A DNA stretch of 64,000 nt, from contig CAZWAD010000006.1 in NCBI GenBank assembly GCA_964631835.1, forward strand, positions 1 to 64,000, given 5' to 3'. The notes beneath the pieces are model-generated. The model worked only from the letters and a program-made list of their open reading frames with translations. It was not told the DNA's origin and made no database searches. The position numbers and the translations under genes are program-made. This document shows positions 8,448 through 18,705 of the stretch, in pieces; positions within the stretch are counted from its first letter, which is position 1; every line of letters starts with the position of its first letter. The stretch is from Bog-950 sp964631835. GTDB lineage: Bacteria; Bacteroidota; Bacteroidia; Chitinophagales; LD1.

Positions 8448-8477
8448 CAAAAATATTCCATAACTACGGTAGCCAAA
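8448..8477 (-). promoter_or_regulatory. Bacteroidota-type promoter of the lipid operon
   Basis: On the minus strand TTTG (8474-8477), an 18-base spacer and TATTTTTG (8448-8455) match the Bacteroidota consensus TTTG-N19-TAnnTTTG. Transcription would start about 8441, giving a leader of roughly 90 bases before the HMG-CoA synthase start at 8353. Confidence 0.6.
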
Positions 8478-8544
8478 CGCGCTTATTATAGGCATTGCGA
8501 AATATTCGCTTATGTTTAAATAATTATTACGACTTTATACTACG

Positions 8545-10098
8545 ATGTCTAAGACAAGATCAGACCATCTTTTCCGGCTTATTCAGTCGCTCTCGAAAAG
8601 CGAAAAACGTATGTTCAAATTATATTGCACCCGCGCAGGTGAGGAAGACAAAAAATTCATCCGTTTGTTTGACTTGATTGCAAATCAGAAGGAATATGAC
8701 GAACCCAAGTTGCTGAAAAGAGCACCTGAATTTAGGCCACATCAGATGCCGAATATGAAAGCACATTTGTACCGGCAGGTTTTGAAATGTCTTCAACAGG
8801 CGAATACAAATAAGCTGCCCGAAGTCTATATAACCGAGATGATTAACTACGCTCGGATATTATACAGCAAATGTCTTTACCGCGAATGCCTGATGATGAT
8901 TGATAAAGCTAAAAAGCAAGCAACAGAAAATAGCAGCCACCTGCTATTACTTGAATTACTTGAACTAGAAAAAATGGCAATTTTCCAGCGCGAAAGCGTG
9001 AATTTTGAAAAAAGAGCAGATGAGATTATTAGGGAAACTTCGGCTACTTCGAAGTCAATACAGAACATAAATATTTTTTCTAATCTTTCACTTCGGCTAA
9101 ATTCTCTTTACCAGAACATCGGTTTTATACGAAATAAAAACGACCTGAATAAAGTGACCAACTTCTTCCACTCCGGTTTGCCCGAGTATAATGAACAACG
9201 ACTTTCATTTTACGAGAAACTTTATCTCTATTATTCATATACCGGTTATTACTTCTTTATCCAGGATTTTAAGGAAGGCTATAAATACGCTCAAAAATGG
9301 CTGAGGCTCTTCGAAAAAAAACCTGAAATGCAGGAACGGAAAACTGAAATGTATATCAAGGCACTCAACAGCGTTCTCGTGGCGCAGAATAAGTTATATC
9401 TATATCAGGATTTTATGGTAACCCACCGTAGGCTGGTAGCATTAAAAAGGAGCAAGAAAATTATTCTAACAGAGAATATTAAACTGCATTTATTTAAGAC
9501 CATTTACATCCACGAGATGAACCGGCATTTTATGTTGGGAGAATTCAGGTCGGGAACAAGAATTGTTTCGGGTCTGCAAAACGAACTCAATAATTTTATT
9601 CCCAAACTCGACAAGCACACGGTACTCCTTTTGTATTATAAAATCGCCTGTCTCTACATCGGCAGCAGTAATTTTAATGAAGCATTAAAATGGCTGAATA
9701 AAATCATCAATGAAAGAGATACCTATCTTCGGGAAGACCTGCATTCGTTCGCACGTATCTTACGACTAATCTGTTATTATGAACTGGATGATGATGATAG
9801 TGTGGAATACAATATTCGTTCCACGTATAGGTTTCTTTCGAAAAGGAAAAGTTTTGTCAAATACATGCAATTAATTGTAGCTTTTTTGAAAGGTATAAGA
9901 ATGGATTATTCCAGAAATGAAGTTATCTCGCGGTTCAGGGTACTGAAAAAACAGATGGAAGAACTGGAAAAAGACAAATACGAAAAAAGGGCGTTCATTT
10001 ATTTCGACATCATTTCGTGGCTTGAGAGTAAGATCGATGGACGGATGATACAGGATGTGGTGAAAGAAAAGGCGCTACGAAAAATGTCCATATCTTAA
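8545..10098 (+). CDS. Helical-repeat (TPR-like) protein of a Bacteroidota family
   Basis: 517 residues, almost entirely alpha-helical, with no signal peptide, membrane span or catalytic motif. The N-terminus (DHLFRLIQSLSKSEKRMFKL, residues 7-26) is a signature I recall from many Bacteroidota proteins of about 500 residues that are annotated only as tetratricopeptide-like or hypothetical. The rest alternates paired amphipathic helices such as YNARILYSK-like and LLLLELLELEKMA segments, consistent with a solenoid. Function unknown; protein-protein interaction is the safest guess. Divergently oriented to the lipid operon, sharing a 191-base intergenic region. A second protein of similar build is at 40635-42080. 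Confidence 0.7.
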   Translation: MSKTRSDHLFRLIQSLSKSEKRMFKLYCTRAGEEDKKFIRLFDLIANQKEYDEPKLLKRAPEFRPHQMPNMKAHLYRQVLKCLQQANTNKLPEVYITEMINYARILYSKCLYRECLMMIDKAKKQATENSSHLLLLELLELEKMAIFQRESVNFEKRADEIIRETSATSKSIQNINIFSNLSLRLNSLYQNIGFIRNKNDLNKVTNFFHSGLPEYNEQRLSFYEKLYLYYSYTGYYFFIQDFKEGYKYAQKWLRLFEKKPEMQERKTEMYIKALNSVLVAQNKLYLYQDFMVTHRRLVALKRSKKIILTENIKLHLFKTIYIHEMNRHFMLGEFRSGTRIVSGLQNELNNFIPKLDKHTVLLLYYKIACLYIGSSNFNEALKWLNKIINERDTYLREDLHSFARILRLICYYELDDDDSVEYNIRSTYRFLSKRKSFVKYMQLIVAFLKGIRMDYSRNEVISRFRVLKKQMEELEKDKYEKRAFIYFDIISWLESKIDGRMIQDVVKEKALRKMSIS

Positions 10099-10364
10099 GA
10101 TTGGCCTTTTGAGGATATGAAAAGTAGAATAGATTTTCCGGATAATGGCGGATAATCTGTTTTTACTCCTCAAATATCTTCGGCTCCTGAGAAAGTTAAG
10201 CCTTCATAGTTTCAACGATAAATTTCGATTATCTTTTGGTTTTTCGGATTTTACTATCCAGAAAAGTAAGTCCGGATAGGAAACAAAATAGTCGAATGCT
10301 TTGAAGCTGTTTGATAAACTATTCAAATTCTCTAATGGCCGGTTCTCTGCTAATTAGTGTAAGA

Positions 10365-10386
10365 TTGTTTGCAAATTGTTTGCAAA
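10365..10386. repeat. Two exact 11-bp direct repeats
   Basis: Two adjacent copies of TTGTTTGCAAA, just past the tRNA-Val terminator. The 338-base gap between the helical-repeat gene and the tRNA otherwise holds only that terminator. Confidence 0.6.
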
Positions 10387-10390
10387 TAAA

Positions 10391-10425
10391 AAATGGTTAC
10401 AAGACTTATTTGCTTGTAACCATTT
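10391..10425 (-). terminator. Intrinsic terminator of tRNA-Val
   Basis: A perfect 13-bp stem (AAATGGTTACAAG with its complement at 10413-10425, 9-base loop). Read on the minus strand it is followed by TTTATTTG. It lies 12 bases past the tRNA 3' end. Confidence 0.85.
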
Positions 10426-10436
10426 GATTTTAAGGG

Positions 10437-10511
10437 TGGGAGCTACAGGGTTCGAACCTGTGACCCTCTGCTTGTAAGGCAGATGCTCTGAACCAGCTGA
10501 GCTAAGCTCCC
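10437..10511 (-). tRNA. tRNA-Val (anticodon UAC)
   Basis: 75 bases forming a full cloverleaf: acceptor GGGAGCT/AGCTCCC, D-arm GCTC/GAGC, anticodon stem TCTGC/GCAGA with loop CTTACAA (anticodon TAC), and T-arm ACAGG-TTCGAAC-CCTGT. The discriminator base is A and CCA is not encoded. It has its own consensus promoter and terminator, so it is an independent single-gene unit. Confidence 0.97.
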
Positions 10512-10529
10512 GTTTATAAAAACGGAGGG

Positions 10530-10560
10530 CAAATCTATACGAGTTGCTCAATTTTTCAAA
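10530..10560 (-). promoter_or_regulatory. Promoter of tRNA-Val
   Basis: On the minus strand TTTG (10557-10560), exactly 19 bases, then TAGATTTG (10530-10537): a perfect match to the Bacteroidota primary-sigma consensus. Start of transcription would be about 10523, a dozen bases before the tRNA. Confidence 0.85.
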
Positions 10561-10577
10561 CCATGAGCGAAATATAT

Positions 10578-12689
10578 TTACCGCACAATGTTGAATTTGC
10601 CATATTGAAGCGCGCGCATTTCCTTATTAAATATCCGGTAAGCATAGCTCCCTTCTGGAAACAGTGAAACGTCCAACTGTGCACGTGAGAAAAAGTTTTT
10701 TCGGATAACAGTTTCTCCTAAAATATTTTTTATTTCAACTACAAACTCACCGGTTGAGTTCAAAATTTCAATCACTAAATTATTCGCTACAGGGTTAGGA
10801 AAGACTCTAAACCTGACTTTGTCCTGTAAACTAACTACCGAAGTATTGGGTGTTACTGTAACGGTAACAAGAGCAGTATCGCAATTAGGGCACGTGGAAC
10901 TGTAGCTGTCGCAAAGTTTATAGTAGAATGTATCAACTCCTGTAAATCCGCTGTTAGGAATGTAAAAAATGTTGTTGTTGCTATTGTACGCACTTCCATT
11001 TTGGGGATTTGTAAGTAGGCTTGTAAATAAAGGCTCGTTATCCGGGTCAGTATCATTAGATACAACCGGAATGATTGCTGTATCTGTATTTTCAACAGTT
11101 GTTGCATCATTAAATGCGATGGGAAATGCGTTAGGCGAGTAGGTAGGGTTGTATTTGTAAGCTGTATTGACATAAAAATTAGCCGCCATTATTTCATTAC
11201 CTGCAGAATCTACAGCACTTAAGCGTATTGAATCGCTGTTAAAAATCTCCAGCCTTCCATACGCGGGGTTAAAGTTATCATTACCGCAAAGACCACTGCC
11301 CCCCCTGTTCCAAATATTAAAACGCATGAATTTCTGGTAAGTAAGCATATCCTGTGTGTTGGCAATTTTCAGGTTTCCGCAATTCAGTTCGGGCAAACCA
11401 GAGTTAGTTCCGTCATCCAAACCAACTGTTCCTGAATTTCCGCTCAGCACGAATACGTTCCTTATATTATTTTCGAAGATAAAAGACAGAAGAGAGTCCT
11501 GTTCTTCACGAAAACCGCACCACATGTCGGCAAAATGGTTTGTAGAAGCGAATGCCGAACGCGGAAGATTAATGCCTTGTATTTGGGGGTTCCAATAAGG
11601 GACAATCCCGTTGCCGATTTTTATAAGCGTATCTAAAGCAAACTTGTTGGCAACATTAAACGGAACGCTGCTTACAATAAATTTCCATGTGGCTGTTGAG
11701 TTTTGCAACCCGTTCTTTAGCCAAGCTAACTGATTTGCTCCAAGCAGTGAAGTTCCTGCAACCGGCTGGTAATACCAAAAATTGCCTATTTTAACTACTG
11801 TTACTAAATCAGGACCGCGCATGCTTCGGGTATCAAGGACAAAGAACTCGCAATTGCCCGATATAAAGCTGTGATAAATTCCCTCCGATGAATTCTGTAA
11901 GTTGTAACCCGGAAACCAATCCTGGTAACCCAAAATAGAGTTTAACCGGGCTTGGGATGGCATATTCCAGTTTTCAGGTGAGCCAAGCGAACCACTGAAA
12001 ATGTTTATGATGTAACCCAACACATTACCGCTGCCACTCATGACATTCATATAATCGTGGTCATCATATACATAATCAAGAGCTAGCGATTTGGTAAATG
12101 AACGGTGTACGTTTGAAGCATAGCGTTGTTTGTAAATATTTTGAACGTTGCTGTATGTTTTTGCCCAACTGCTAGGGGGGCTTGAAAAATAAATATCGAA
12201 CCATCCGTTGGCATCCGGGTAGCCCCAGTTACCGGTTTGTATAAATGCTTTTGCTTTTTCGGTTTTAGCCTGCTCAAAAAGAAGAGAGTCGGAGCCGCCA
12301 AGGTTATCAATACTTGAACCGGTTAAAAACACCTGATGCCCTGCTGTGCCCGGAGTAAGAAAAGTTTCAAATTTAGCTTGGTCGCCAGAAACAGTTCCGC
12401 TAATTGTTACCCTTACATAATGTTTGGTATTAGCTGCAAGTCCTGTTAACTCAACAATAACCGTGTTGTCTTTTGTCGCATCGGTTAAAGCGTTTGAGGA
12501 AGCCACAATCGCAGAAAATGTAGATGTTGTACTAGCTTCAACAACGATGTTGGTAGCAACATCGGTGCGAACAAATACCCGACAGGAGTTTTCTGTAACT
12601 CCTCCAATAAGAGGTCCGTGTGTAACAGTTTGGGAAAACGCATAAAGAGAGGTAAAAGTCAGGAAGGAAACAAGATAAATTTTCATCAA
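10578..12689 (-). CDS. T9SS-exported PhoD-like metallophosphatase-fold protein, probably inactive
   Basis: 703 residues. Signal peptide at 1-19, ending at a YAFSQ cleavage region; fibronectin-like domain (about 22-112); PhoD-like domain (about 115-510); a cadherin/Big-type repeat (about 525-610); and a type A sorting domain at the end beginning near FRVFPNPV. DDHD (209-212) of the PhoD metal site is kept, but QTGNWGYPD has N154 where relatives have Asp, and LSGNSGT has N418 and G420 where relatives have Asp and His (GDSHT). Losing three metal ligands suggests the phosphatase site is dead and the domain serves for binding. Located on the cell surface or secreted by T9SS. Lies 69 bases after tamB on the same strand. 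Confidence 0.78.
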   Translation of the reverse strand: MMKIYLVSFLTFTSLYAFSQTVTHGPLIGGVTENSCRVFVRTDVATNIVVEASTTSTFSAIVASSNALTDATKDNTVIVELTGLAANTKHYVRVTISGTVSGDQAKFETFLTPGTAGHQVFLTGSSIDNLGGSDSLLFEQAKTEKAKAFIQTGNWGYPDANGWFDIYFSSPPSSWAKTYSNVQNIYKQRYASNVHRSFTKSLALDYVYDDHDYMNVMSGSGNVLGYIINIFSGSLGSPENWNMPSQARLNSILGYQDWFPGYNLQNSSEGIYHSFISGNCEFFVLDTRSMRGPDLVTVVKIGNFWYYQPVAGTSLLGANQLAWLKNGLQNSTATWKFIVSSVPFNVANKFALDTLIKIGNGIVPYWNPQIQGINLPRSAFASTNHFADMWCGFREEQDSLLSFIFENNIRNVFVLSGNSGTVGLDDGTNSGLPELNCGNLKIANTQDMLTYQKFMRFNIWNRGGSGLCGNDNFNPAYGRLEIFNSDSIRLSAVDSAGNEIMAANFYVNTAYKYNPTYSPNAFPIAFNDATTVENTDTAIIPVVSNDTDPDNEPLFTSLLTNPQNGSAYNSNNNIFYIPNSGFTGVDTFYYKLCDSYSSTCPNCDTALVTVTVTPNTSVVSLQDKVRFRVFPNPVANNLVIEILNSTGEFVVEIKNILGETVIRKNFFSRAQLDVSLFPEGSYAYRIFNKEMRALQYGKFNIVR

Positions 12690-12758
12690 TAATTTATTTA
12701 AATAAAAAAAAGAACGAAAGTAATGGAAAATTATTCCAGTAATTAATAGAAGAACTGC

Positions 12759-15700
12759 TTAAGGATTTTTGCTTTTTTGTTTTTCCCCGGTTTTCTTCTT
12801 CTTGGTTTTTTTCTTGGGAAACAAATCAGCCGGTCTATCGAACTCCTGCCTGTACGAAAGTCCCACACCTGTTCGGTTTGTATTTCGGGAGTTGAAGTAG
12901 TCGTAATTAGTTCGGTTAAAAGCTTTAGCGCTCCACCTTCCATCGGGGGTAAGTGAATATTGAATCTGGAAATCGCCCGTAGGAATAACTGCCCGGCTTC
13001 CCCCCTGTACTCCATTATTGCTACCGTTTGGATCTACAACGGTTGAGTTCCCAAAATCAAGATTGCCACCTGCGTTGATGGTAATACGGTTGTTCAGAAG
13101 ACGCTGCTGAATAGCAAATTGAACTTCTCTTCGCACATCAATAGTTTGCTGATTTCCTGAACCCCCGTCAACAGAGTTAGGCAATGTTGACTGGTCGTAC
13201 TGACGATAGCCAAAACGAAATTCAAAATCGCGCAGAGTCTTAATGTCTGAAGTGCCTATTAAACTGTTGAGGTAATTTGAAAATTGCGAGGAAAGAAATT
13301 CGCTGACAGTGTTAGCGGCTGTTCCGCTTATATATCCCTGGAGTTCATTACCCGTGAAATTATTTTGAGAAGGCAGGAACCTGTTCATTACAAGCAATCC
13401 GAAAACCTGATTGTTCAGGTCTTTCTCATTGTTTTTTAAAAGAGCAAGTTTTTGGTCAACATAACTTTTTATAGTTGGGTCGGCATCAATGGCTTTAATA
13501 TCGAATGTGATATTAGGCCTTTCCAATGCTCCGGTAAGATTCATAAACAGCCGGATTGGTATGCGGCTTCTTGAAGCGGTCAGAATCTGGTTTTGTGAAG
13601 TGCTTTCTGTCTGAGCATTCGGGCTGTTGTTAATCAGGTCGGCAATTAAATCGTAGACGGATGCCCTTACTTCGTAAACAGCATCTACGTTTAACCCGGC
13701 TTTATAAACATCACCGGTAAAGTTGATTGTACTGCCACGATTGATTTCAAAGCGTTTATTCACCAGGCTTTGCAAAGTGAAGAGATAGCTTCCGCGTTCA
13801 ATTTCGTAATTACCATAAATTGTTGTGTTACCACTCCTCGGAATTTCAATTTTCAGGTTTCCGCGTCCGTAGGTGGTTAGTACATCACCGGCTACAGGGT
13901 CGAGTATGATATCCATCCGCGCATCGGGAGTCGCTTCTAAATCCAGAATAAAATTCACACCGTTAAGTTTAAGTTGAGGTGTAGGCGTAACTGCCGTTTG
14001 TTTCTTTTCATTAGGATTTACAAACCGGTAAAAGCCGTACCGGTTGATTTCATATGCCGTGTTGACAGGCAGTTTGCAATAAGTACCCGGTCTGGTCAGT
14101 GCATAAGCTCGTATCAGGGGACTGTTAATGTCACCGAAAAAAGAAATGTTTCCCTTACCGTATGCTACACCATGGAAATTCGGACTTTCTTTCGCGGTGG
14201 TATTCAGAAACTGACCATTTTCGGTATTTACTCTGAGGTCAAGTGCAAATTTGCGGAAGCTTTCGTGATTTATTCTTCCATGGCCGTAGATCGCATTTTT
14301 GCGTACATCGTAAATGGTAATGTCGCCAATATTAAATCCGCGTTCATCTAATAGTGCTTTATGTTTTTCTATCCGGTAAGTTGTATTTAAAAATGAAACT
14401 GTAACCGTATCATTGATTAAATCAACCTCACCAAGTAACAAGGGTTTTTTGAGTGTGCCGGTAACGGTTGCATGGACAACGGCATAGCCCCGACAGTCTT
14501 TCACATAGCGGTTAAAGAATTTGTAGTTCAGAAAATTTAAACCCAAGCGCGAAGCGTCAACATTTATTTTTAAGGAAGGGCTATCTGAACTCAATGAAAC
14601 ATAACCTGATGCTTCGATAAAATTATTAATGCTTCTGACCGATGACTTCACTAAAATCTTTTTTCCCGAGTCATCAAGCCTGGACTCTACATTTATGTCG
14701 CCAATTAGTTCATTACCGAGTTTAAATTCATCCACTACAAAGTCGGCAAACACATTCGGTTTATAGAAAACATCTTCCACTACCAGTTTCCCATTGATGG
14801 AACCCTGGATGTCCTTCATTTTGGTGGCGAACATTCCTGTGAAATCACTAATGCTTGTGTTTGCCAGGGTGAGTTTAATTGAAGTTGAAGTATCGTTTTT
14901 CAGATAACTATTTATGTAAACAGCCTGCTCCTCGGTACGAAATACAAGGTTGTTGGTGGTTACCTTTTTACCTTCAATAAAAATTACATTTCCGGAATTA
15001 AATTTCCAGAAATAATTACCCAGTTTGATATCGGAAGGGTGTATACTTACAACAGCCCGGTTTTTTTGGGGAGTAAGAAAAGCCGTCAGGTTAGCGTAGT
15101 TATAATTCTGTTTATCAGCAACGGAAAGGTCGAAGCGAACGGTTTTATTTTCAAGTGTTCTTGAAAGAACCCCAACGGTATCGAGCAGCAGGCTGTCGCC
15201 ACTATACACTTTGTCAATGGATGTACGAAAGTCAATATCGCCTTTTTTAAAATCAGAACGTAAGTCAGTCCTGCGCAACACATACTCTCCGAATTTCAAC
15301 TCGGGAATATTTGCAGTAAGGCTTAACTGATGGTCAATGCTATTGAAGTTTCCCTGTAACCGGGAATGGCGGATGAGTTCAAATCTGGGGTGAATAACTT
15401 GTGTGAGGTTTTCGGGTTCGAAAATACGGAGGTCGAATGAAAAATTCTGCGGGCTTACAGCCGCTAGTGTGTCGGTATAATCTGCGGTAAAAGTATATTT
15501 AGCAAAAGCTATTAAAGCCCGAGGAAGTTCTTTTATCGTAAAATTCCCTGCCAGTTCACCTTCGGCAAAATCAGAATTAAGTTTGATTTCTTTTGTTTCG
15601 GCAGATAATAATTTCGCATTAACGCTGAAGTTTTTAATACTAGCTTCGATAGTGTCGCGGGCAAGAGTAATGTCACTCAATTTCAAAGAACCAACCCAGT

Positions 15701-17615
15701 CATCAATTTTTGCCCCTTTAAAGTCAGAGATCATTCTTCCTGAAACGCGGAGGTCGTCTTTAGCCAGGTTCAGATTTTTTAAAAATGCCTTTTGAATATC
15801 TGCATCAAACTTAAATTCAGGAACCTGCTCAGTCAGGTCTGCTATGCCATGAAAATTCATGTCGAGGTAGGCATCGCGTATTCTGATTGAGCCGTCAAAT
15901 GATTTTTTTAAAACGGAACCATCAATTTTTGCATTGTTGTAATCATAGTTGAACAGACGGATACTGGAAATGTTTCCATCCAATCGGGCATTGAGGCTTT
16001 CGAGAGTAAGGCCGCCACCGCTGATTTTGGTCTCGAGGGAAACCTTTCCGAGATTTTTTTCAGCATCGAAATATTTTCCCAAATCGAATTCATTGAGTGC
16101 AAGCAAGCCCTTGTAAAAAGCTTTGTTGTTTTTCTTATCATATTTGAAATTGACATCTGTATTGGCTGTGCCAAGAGCAGTCACAAACTTACCGTTTGAA
16201 ACAAAGTCGGTTAAGAAGCCATCGAGCGAACCGGTGTAATAAACCAACCCGAGGTTATAGAGATTTTTGGGATAGCTGATGTAAGGATAGAACCTCCTGA
16301 TGTCATCTACGGTTGCTGCAAGGCGTTTTACTCGAAGATTGAGAGAGGTTTCGTAGATATCGGGCAAACCGCGAGAGGAAAAGCTGCCTGAAAAAACTGT
16401 AGCTTCACCGGTACGTATTTCAACGTTTTTGCCCTTCAGGTTGCTTACGGTACCTGTAATTTCACCGGTTACGGAAAGTTTGTTGTGTTCAATTTTATGG
16501 ATATTGCGGATAAAGTAACCCAAATCTTTGAGCGAAACCCTGGTGTCATTAAATTTTGCATGCAGGCTGACACCATCCAGAAAGTTTTTAAAGTCGTGAA
16601 AAGCGCTGTACCTGAAACTGAGATAGTTTTTGATTTCGCTGTTTGGGGTTTTAAGGCTTAATTTATCGAGAGTAATGTCGTTTACAGACACCCGTGCCTG
16701 CGCTATAAGGCTTTGCAGCTCGAACCCGCTTCTTTCTTTGGCAGAAAGCTGTTTCACATTTGCGAGAATGCTATCGGGCTCTATGGTTCCGGTTTCGGCA
16801 ATAAGGTTAATACCGGAAACATCGAGGTGTTTAAAGTCCATTCCTTTAGGAAGTACTGTGTCGCTATTATGGTCGGTAAGGCGGAACCGGGTATTGGTAA
16901 GGGCAAACTCCTGAAACTTCAACCGGAAACCGTTTGCCATGAACTGAACGTGCATAACCGAGTCATCGCCCGGAGTTAATTCACGCCTGAGCAAGTCAAC
17001 TGTTACATCAGTTCCATCGAGTTTAACTGATTCGAGGTCAATCAACTTTTTAGAGAGTTCAAGTTTATTAAGGTCAATTTCGCAGAGAGGAACAAAAACA
17101 TTTACCTCGGTATGCGACTTTTCATCGAGGTAGCGGAATCTGGTTTTGCTTATTTCGAATTTGCGCAAATCAATACTCCATGCTGCGGAGGCAGAGGTAT
17201 CGGGCTTTTTTTCAGCTGAACTGAAGTTTTCAAGCAGTTGGGAGAGGTTCATGACCCCGCTTGAATCTTTATGTAAAAACAACTCCGCGCCTTTGAGCGA
17301 AATTTTTTTCACTTCCAGCTTTTTGTTGAAGAATTCAAAAACCTTAAAGCTTACCACCAGTTCGCTAATACCAATAAGTGTATCGCGGTTATGGTCTTCG
17401 ATATATACATTTATAAGGTCGGCTTTATTGAAAAACTGAATTTCAATGCGCTCCACTGTAACCTTTGAGCCGAGCTGGTTGGAAAGAATGGCAGCAGCAC
17501 GATGAGCCAGGTAGGTTTGAAACGCAGGAAAACGAACGGCAATAAAGAAAGCAGCAATGAGGGATGAGAGGGTGAAAAATACAATAAGAAGAATCCTTAA
17601 TCTCTGTTTGGTCAA
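12759..17615 (-). CDS. tamB: Translocation/assembly module TamB-like protein (AsmA/DUF490)
   Basis: 1618 residues. One N-terminal membrane anchor (about 7-27), then a very long run of beta-strands typical of the TamB/AsmA bridge proteins that span the periplasm and move lipids or help insert outer-membrane proteins. The conserved C-terminal DUF490 region is at roughly 1150-1560, including the IYGNYEIERGSYLFTLQ segment and the RIPIRLFMNLTGALERP segment. The tail (~1560-1618) is a strand rich in basic residues, K-K-T-K-K-K-K. Divergent from tsaD across 63 bases, an arrangement I recall as common in Bacteroidota. Confidence 0.88.
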   Translation of the reverse strand: MTKQRLRILLIVFFTLSSLIAAFFIAVRFPAFQTYLAHRAAAILSNQLGSKVTVERIEIQFFNKADLINVYIEDHNRDTLIGISELVVSFKVFEFFNKKLEVKKISLKGAELFLHKDSSGVMNLSQLLENFSSAEKKPDTSASAAWSIDLRKFEISKTRFRYLDEKSHTEVNVFVPLCEIDLNKLELSKKLIDLESVKLDGTDVTVDLLRRELTPGDDSVMHVQFMANGFRLKFQEFALTNTRFRLTDHNSDTVLPKGMDFKHLDVSGINLIAETGTIEPDSILANVKQLSAKERSGFELQSLIAQARVSVNDITLDKLSLKTPNSEIKNYLSFRYSAFHDFKNFLDGVSLHAKFNDTRVSLKDLGYFIRNIHKIEHNKLSVTGEITGTVSNLKGKNVEIRTGEATVFSGSFSSRGLPDIYETSLNLRVKRLAATVDDIRRFYPYISYPKNLYNLGLVYYTGSLDGFLTDFVSNGKFVTALGTANTDVNFKYDKKNNKAFYKGLLALNEFDLGKYFDAEKNLGKVSLETKISGGGLTLESLNARLDGNISSIRLFNYDYNNAKIDGSVLKKSFDGSIRIRDAYLDMNFHGIADLTEQVPEFKFDADIQKAFLKNLNLAKDDLRVSGRMISDFKGAKIDDWVGSLKLSDITLARDTIEASIKNFSVNAKLLSAETKEIKLNSDFAEGELAGNFTIKELPRALIAFAKYTFTADYTDTLAAVSPQNFSFDLRIFEPENLTQVIHPRFELIRHSRLQGNFNSIDHQLSLTANIPELKFGEYVLRRTDLRSDFKKGDIDFRTSIDKVYSGDSLLLDTVGVLSRTLENKTVRFDLSVADKQNYNYANLTAFLTPQKNRAVVSIHPSDIKLGNYFWKFNSGNVIFIEGKKVTTNNLVFRTEEQAVYINSYLKNDTSTSIKLTLANTSISDFTGMFATKMKDIQGSINGKLVVEDVFYKPNVFADFVVDEFKLGNELIGDINVESRLDDSGKKILVKSSVRSINNFIEASGYVSLSSDSPSLKINVDASRLGLNFLNYKFFNRYVKDCRGYAVVHATVTGTLKKPLLLGEVDLINDTVTVSFLNTTYRIEKHKALLDERGFNIGDITIYDVRKNAIYGHGRINHESFRKFALDLRVNTENGQFLNTTAKESPNFHGVAYGKGNISFFGDINSPLIRAYALTRPGTYCKLPVNTAYEINRYGFYRFVNPNEKKQTAVTPTPQLKLNGVNFILDLEATPDARMDIILDPVAGDVLTTYGRGNLKIEIPRSGNTTIYGNYEIERGSYLFTLQSLVNKRFEINRGSTINFTGDVYKAGLNVDAVYEVRASVYDLIADLINNSPNAQTESTSQNQILTASRSRIPIRLFMNLTGALERPNITFDIKAIDADPTIKSYVDQKLALLKNNEKDLNNQVFGLLVMNRFLPSQNNFTGNELQGYISGTAANTVSEFLSSQFSNYLNSLIGTSDIKTLRDFEFRFGYRQYDQSTLPNSVDGGSGNQQTIDVRREVQFAIQQRLLNNRITINAGGNLDFGNSTVVDPNGSNNGVQGGSRAVIPTGDFQIQYSLTPDGRWSAKAFNRTNYDYFNSRNTNRTGVGLSYRQEFDRPADLFPKKKTKKKKTGEKQKSKNP

Positions 17616-17678
17616 CCGTATTTTTTTTACATCATAATTAACGCAGAAAGCGGAATATATTTCTGATTTTCGCCACTT

Positions 17679-18680
17679 GTGAGCATTATTATTCTTGCCA
17701 TAGAATCATCTTGTGACGACACTTCTGCCGCTGTGGGCAAAGATGCCAAAATTCTTGCCAACGTTGTTGCCGGTCAAAAGGTGCATGAACAGTGGGGCGG
17801 GGTGGTGCCGGAACTTGCATCGCGGGCGCATATTCAAAACATTGTTCCCGTGGTTGATTCGGCAATCAGGCAGGCGGGTATTTCGGGTGATGAAATAAGC
17901 GCTGTAGGTTTTACCCGAGGACCCGGATTGATTGGTTCCTTATTGGTGGGGGTGAACTTTGCTAAAGCTTTTGCGCTGGGGAAAAATATACCCCTTATAG
18001 AAGTAAACCACTTGCAGGCGCATGTTCTTGCACACTTTATTGATAATAAACCCGGCTTTCCTTTTTTGTGCCTTACCGTTTCGGGGGGGCATACACAAAT
18101 CGTTCTCGTTAAGGATTTTTTGCAAATGGAGGTAATCGGTGAAACGCTGGACGATGCGGCAGGCGAGGCGTTTGACAAGTCAGCGAAACTCTTAGGACTG
18201 CCCTACCCGGGCGGACCTATGATTGACAAACATGCCCGGGACGGCAACGCGGAAAATTTCTTTTTTCCCGAGCCCCAGGTTGCCGGGCTTGATTTTTCGT
18301 TCAGCGGGCTGAAGACTTCGGTTCTTTATTTTCTGCGGAAAGAAGTAAAAGCCAACCCGCAGTTTATACATGAAAACCTGTACGATTTATGCGCGGCTAT
18401 TCAAAAAACAATTGTAGATATTCTTTTAAAAAAGCTTGAAGCCGCTGTTAAGCAAACCGGGGTTAAAGAAATAGCGCTGGCGGGCGGAGTTTCGGCTAAC
18501 AGCGAGCTGAGAAGGAGATTTGAGCAACTTGGAAAGGAGAGGAAGCTGAAAACTCATGTGCCGCAATTTGAATACTGCACCGACAATGCCGCCATGATTG
18601 CCATAGCGGCTCATTATAAGTTTTTGAAAGGCGAGTTTGTTTCGCAGGATATTGAGCCGCTGGCGAGGTATCATTTGTGA
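17679..18680 (+). CDS. tsaD: tRNA threonylcarbamoyladenosine (t6A) synthase subunit TsaD
   Basis: 333 residues, normal for TsaD (Kae1/YgjD family), which transfers the threonylcarbamoyl group to A37 of ANN-decoding tRNAs with TsaB and TsaE. Visible motifs: IESSCDDT near the N-terminus, the metal-binding HLQAH (H-x3-H), SGGHTQI, FDKSAKLLGLPYPGGP, GGVSAN and CTDNAAMIA. The start is a GTG giving MSIIILAIESSCDD, the expected N-terminus; no better ATG exists. First of four tightly spaced plus-strand genes (tsaD, DUF1573, ruvX, def). Confidence 0.97.
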   Translation: MSIIILAIESSCDDTSAAVGKDAKILANVVAGQKVHEQWGGVVPELASRAHIQNIVPVVDSAIRQAGISGDEISAVGFTRGPGLIGSLLVGVNFAKAFALGKNIPLIEVNHLQAHVLAHFIDNKPGFPFLCLTVSGGHTQIVLVKDFLQMEVIGETLDDAAGEAFDKSAKLLGLPYPGGPMIDKHARDGNAENFFFPEPQVAGLDFSFSGLKTSVLYFLRKEVKANPQFIHENLYDLCAAIQKTIVDILLKKLEAAVKQTGVKEIALAGGVSANSELRRRFEQLGKERKLKTHVPQFEYCTDNAAMIAIAAHYKFLKGEFVSQDIEPLARYHL

Positions 18681-18705
18681 ATCGGCAGCAACAGACTGAA
18701 GGATT

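Noticed and set aside
10354..10551. Short minus-strand ORF
   Set aside because: It overlaps tRNA-Val, its terminator and its promoter.
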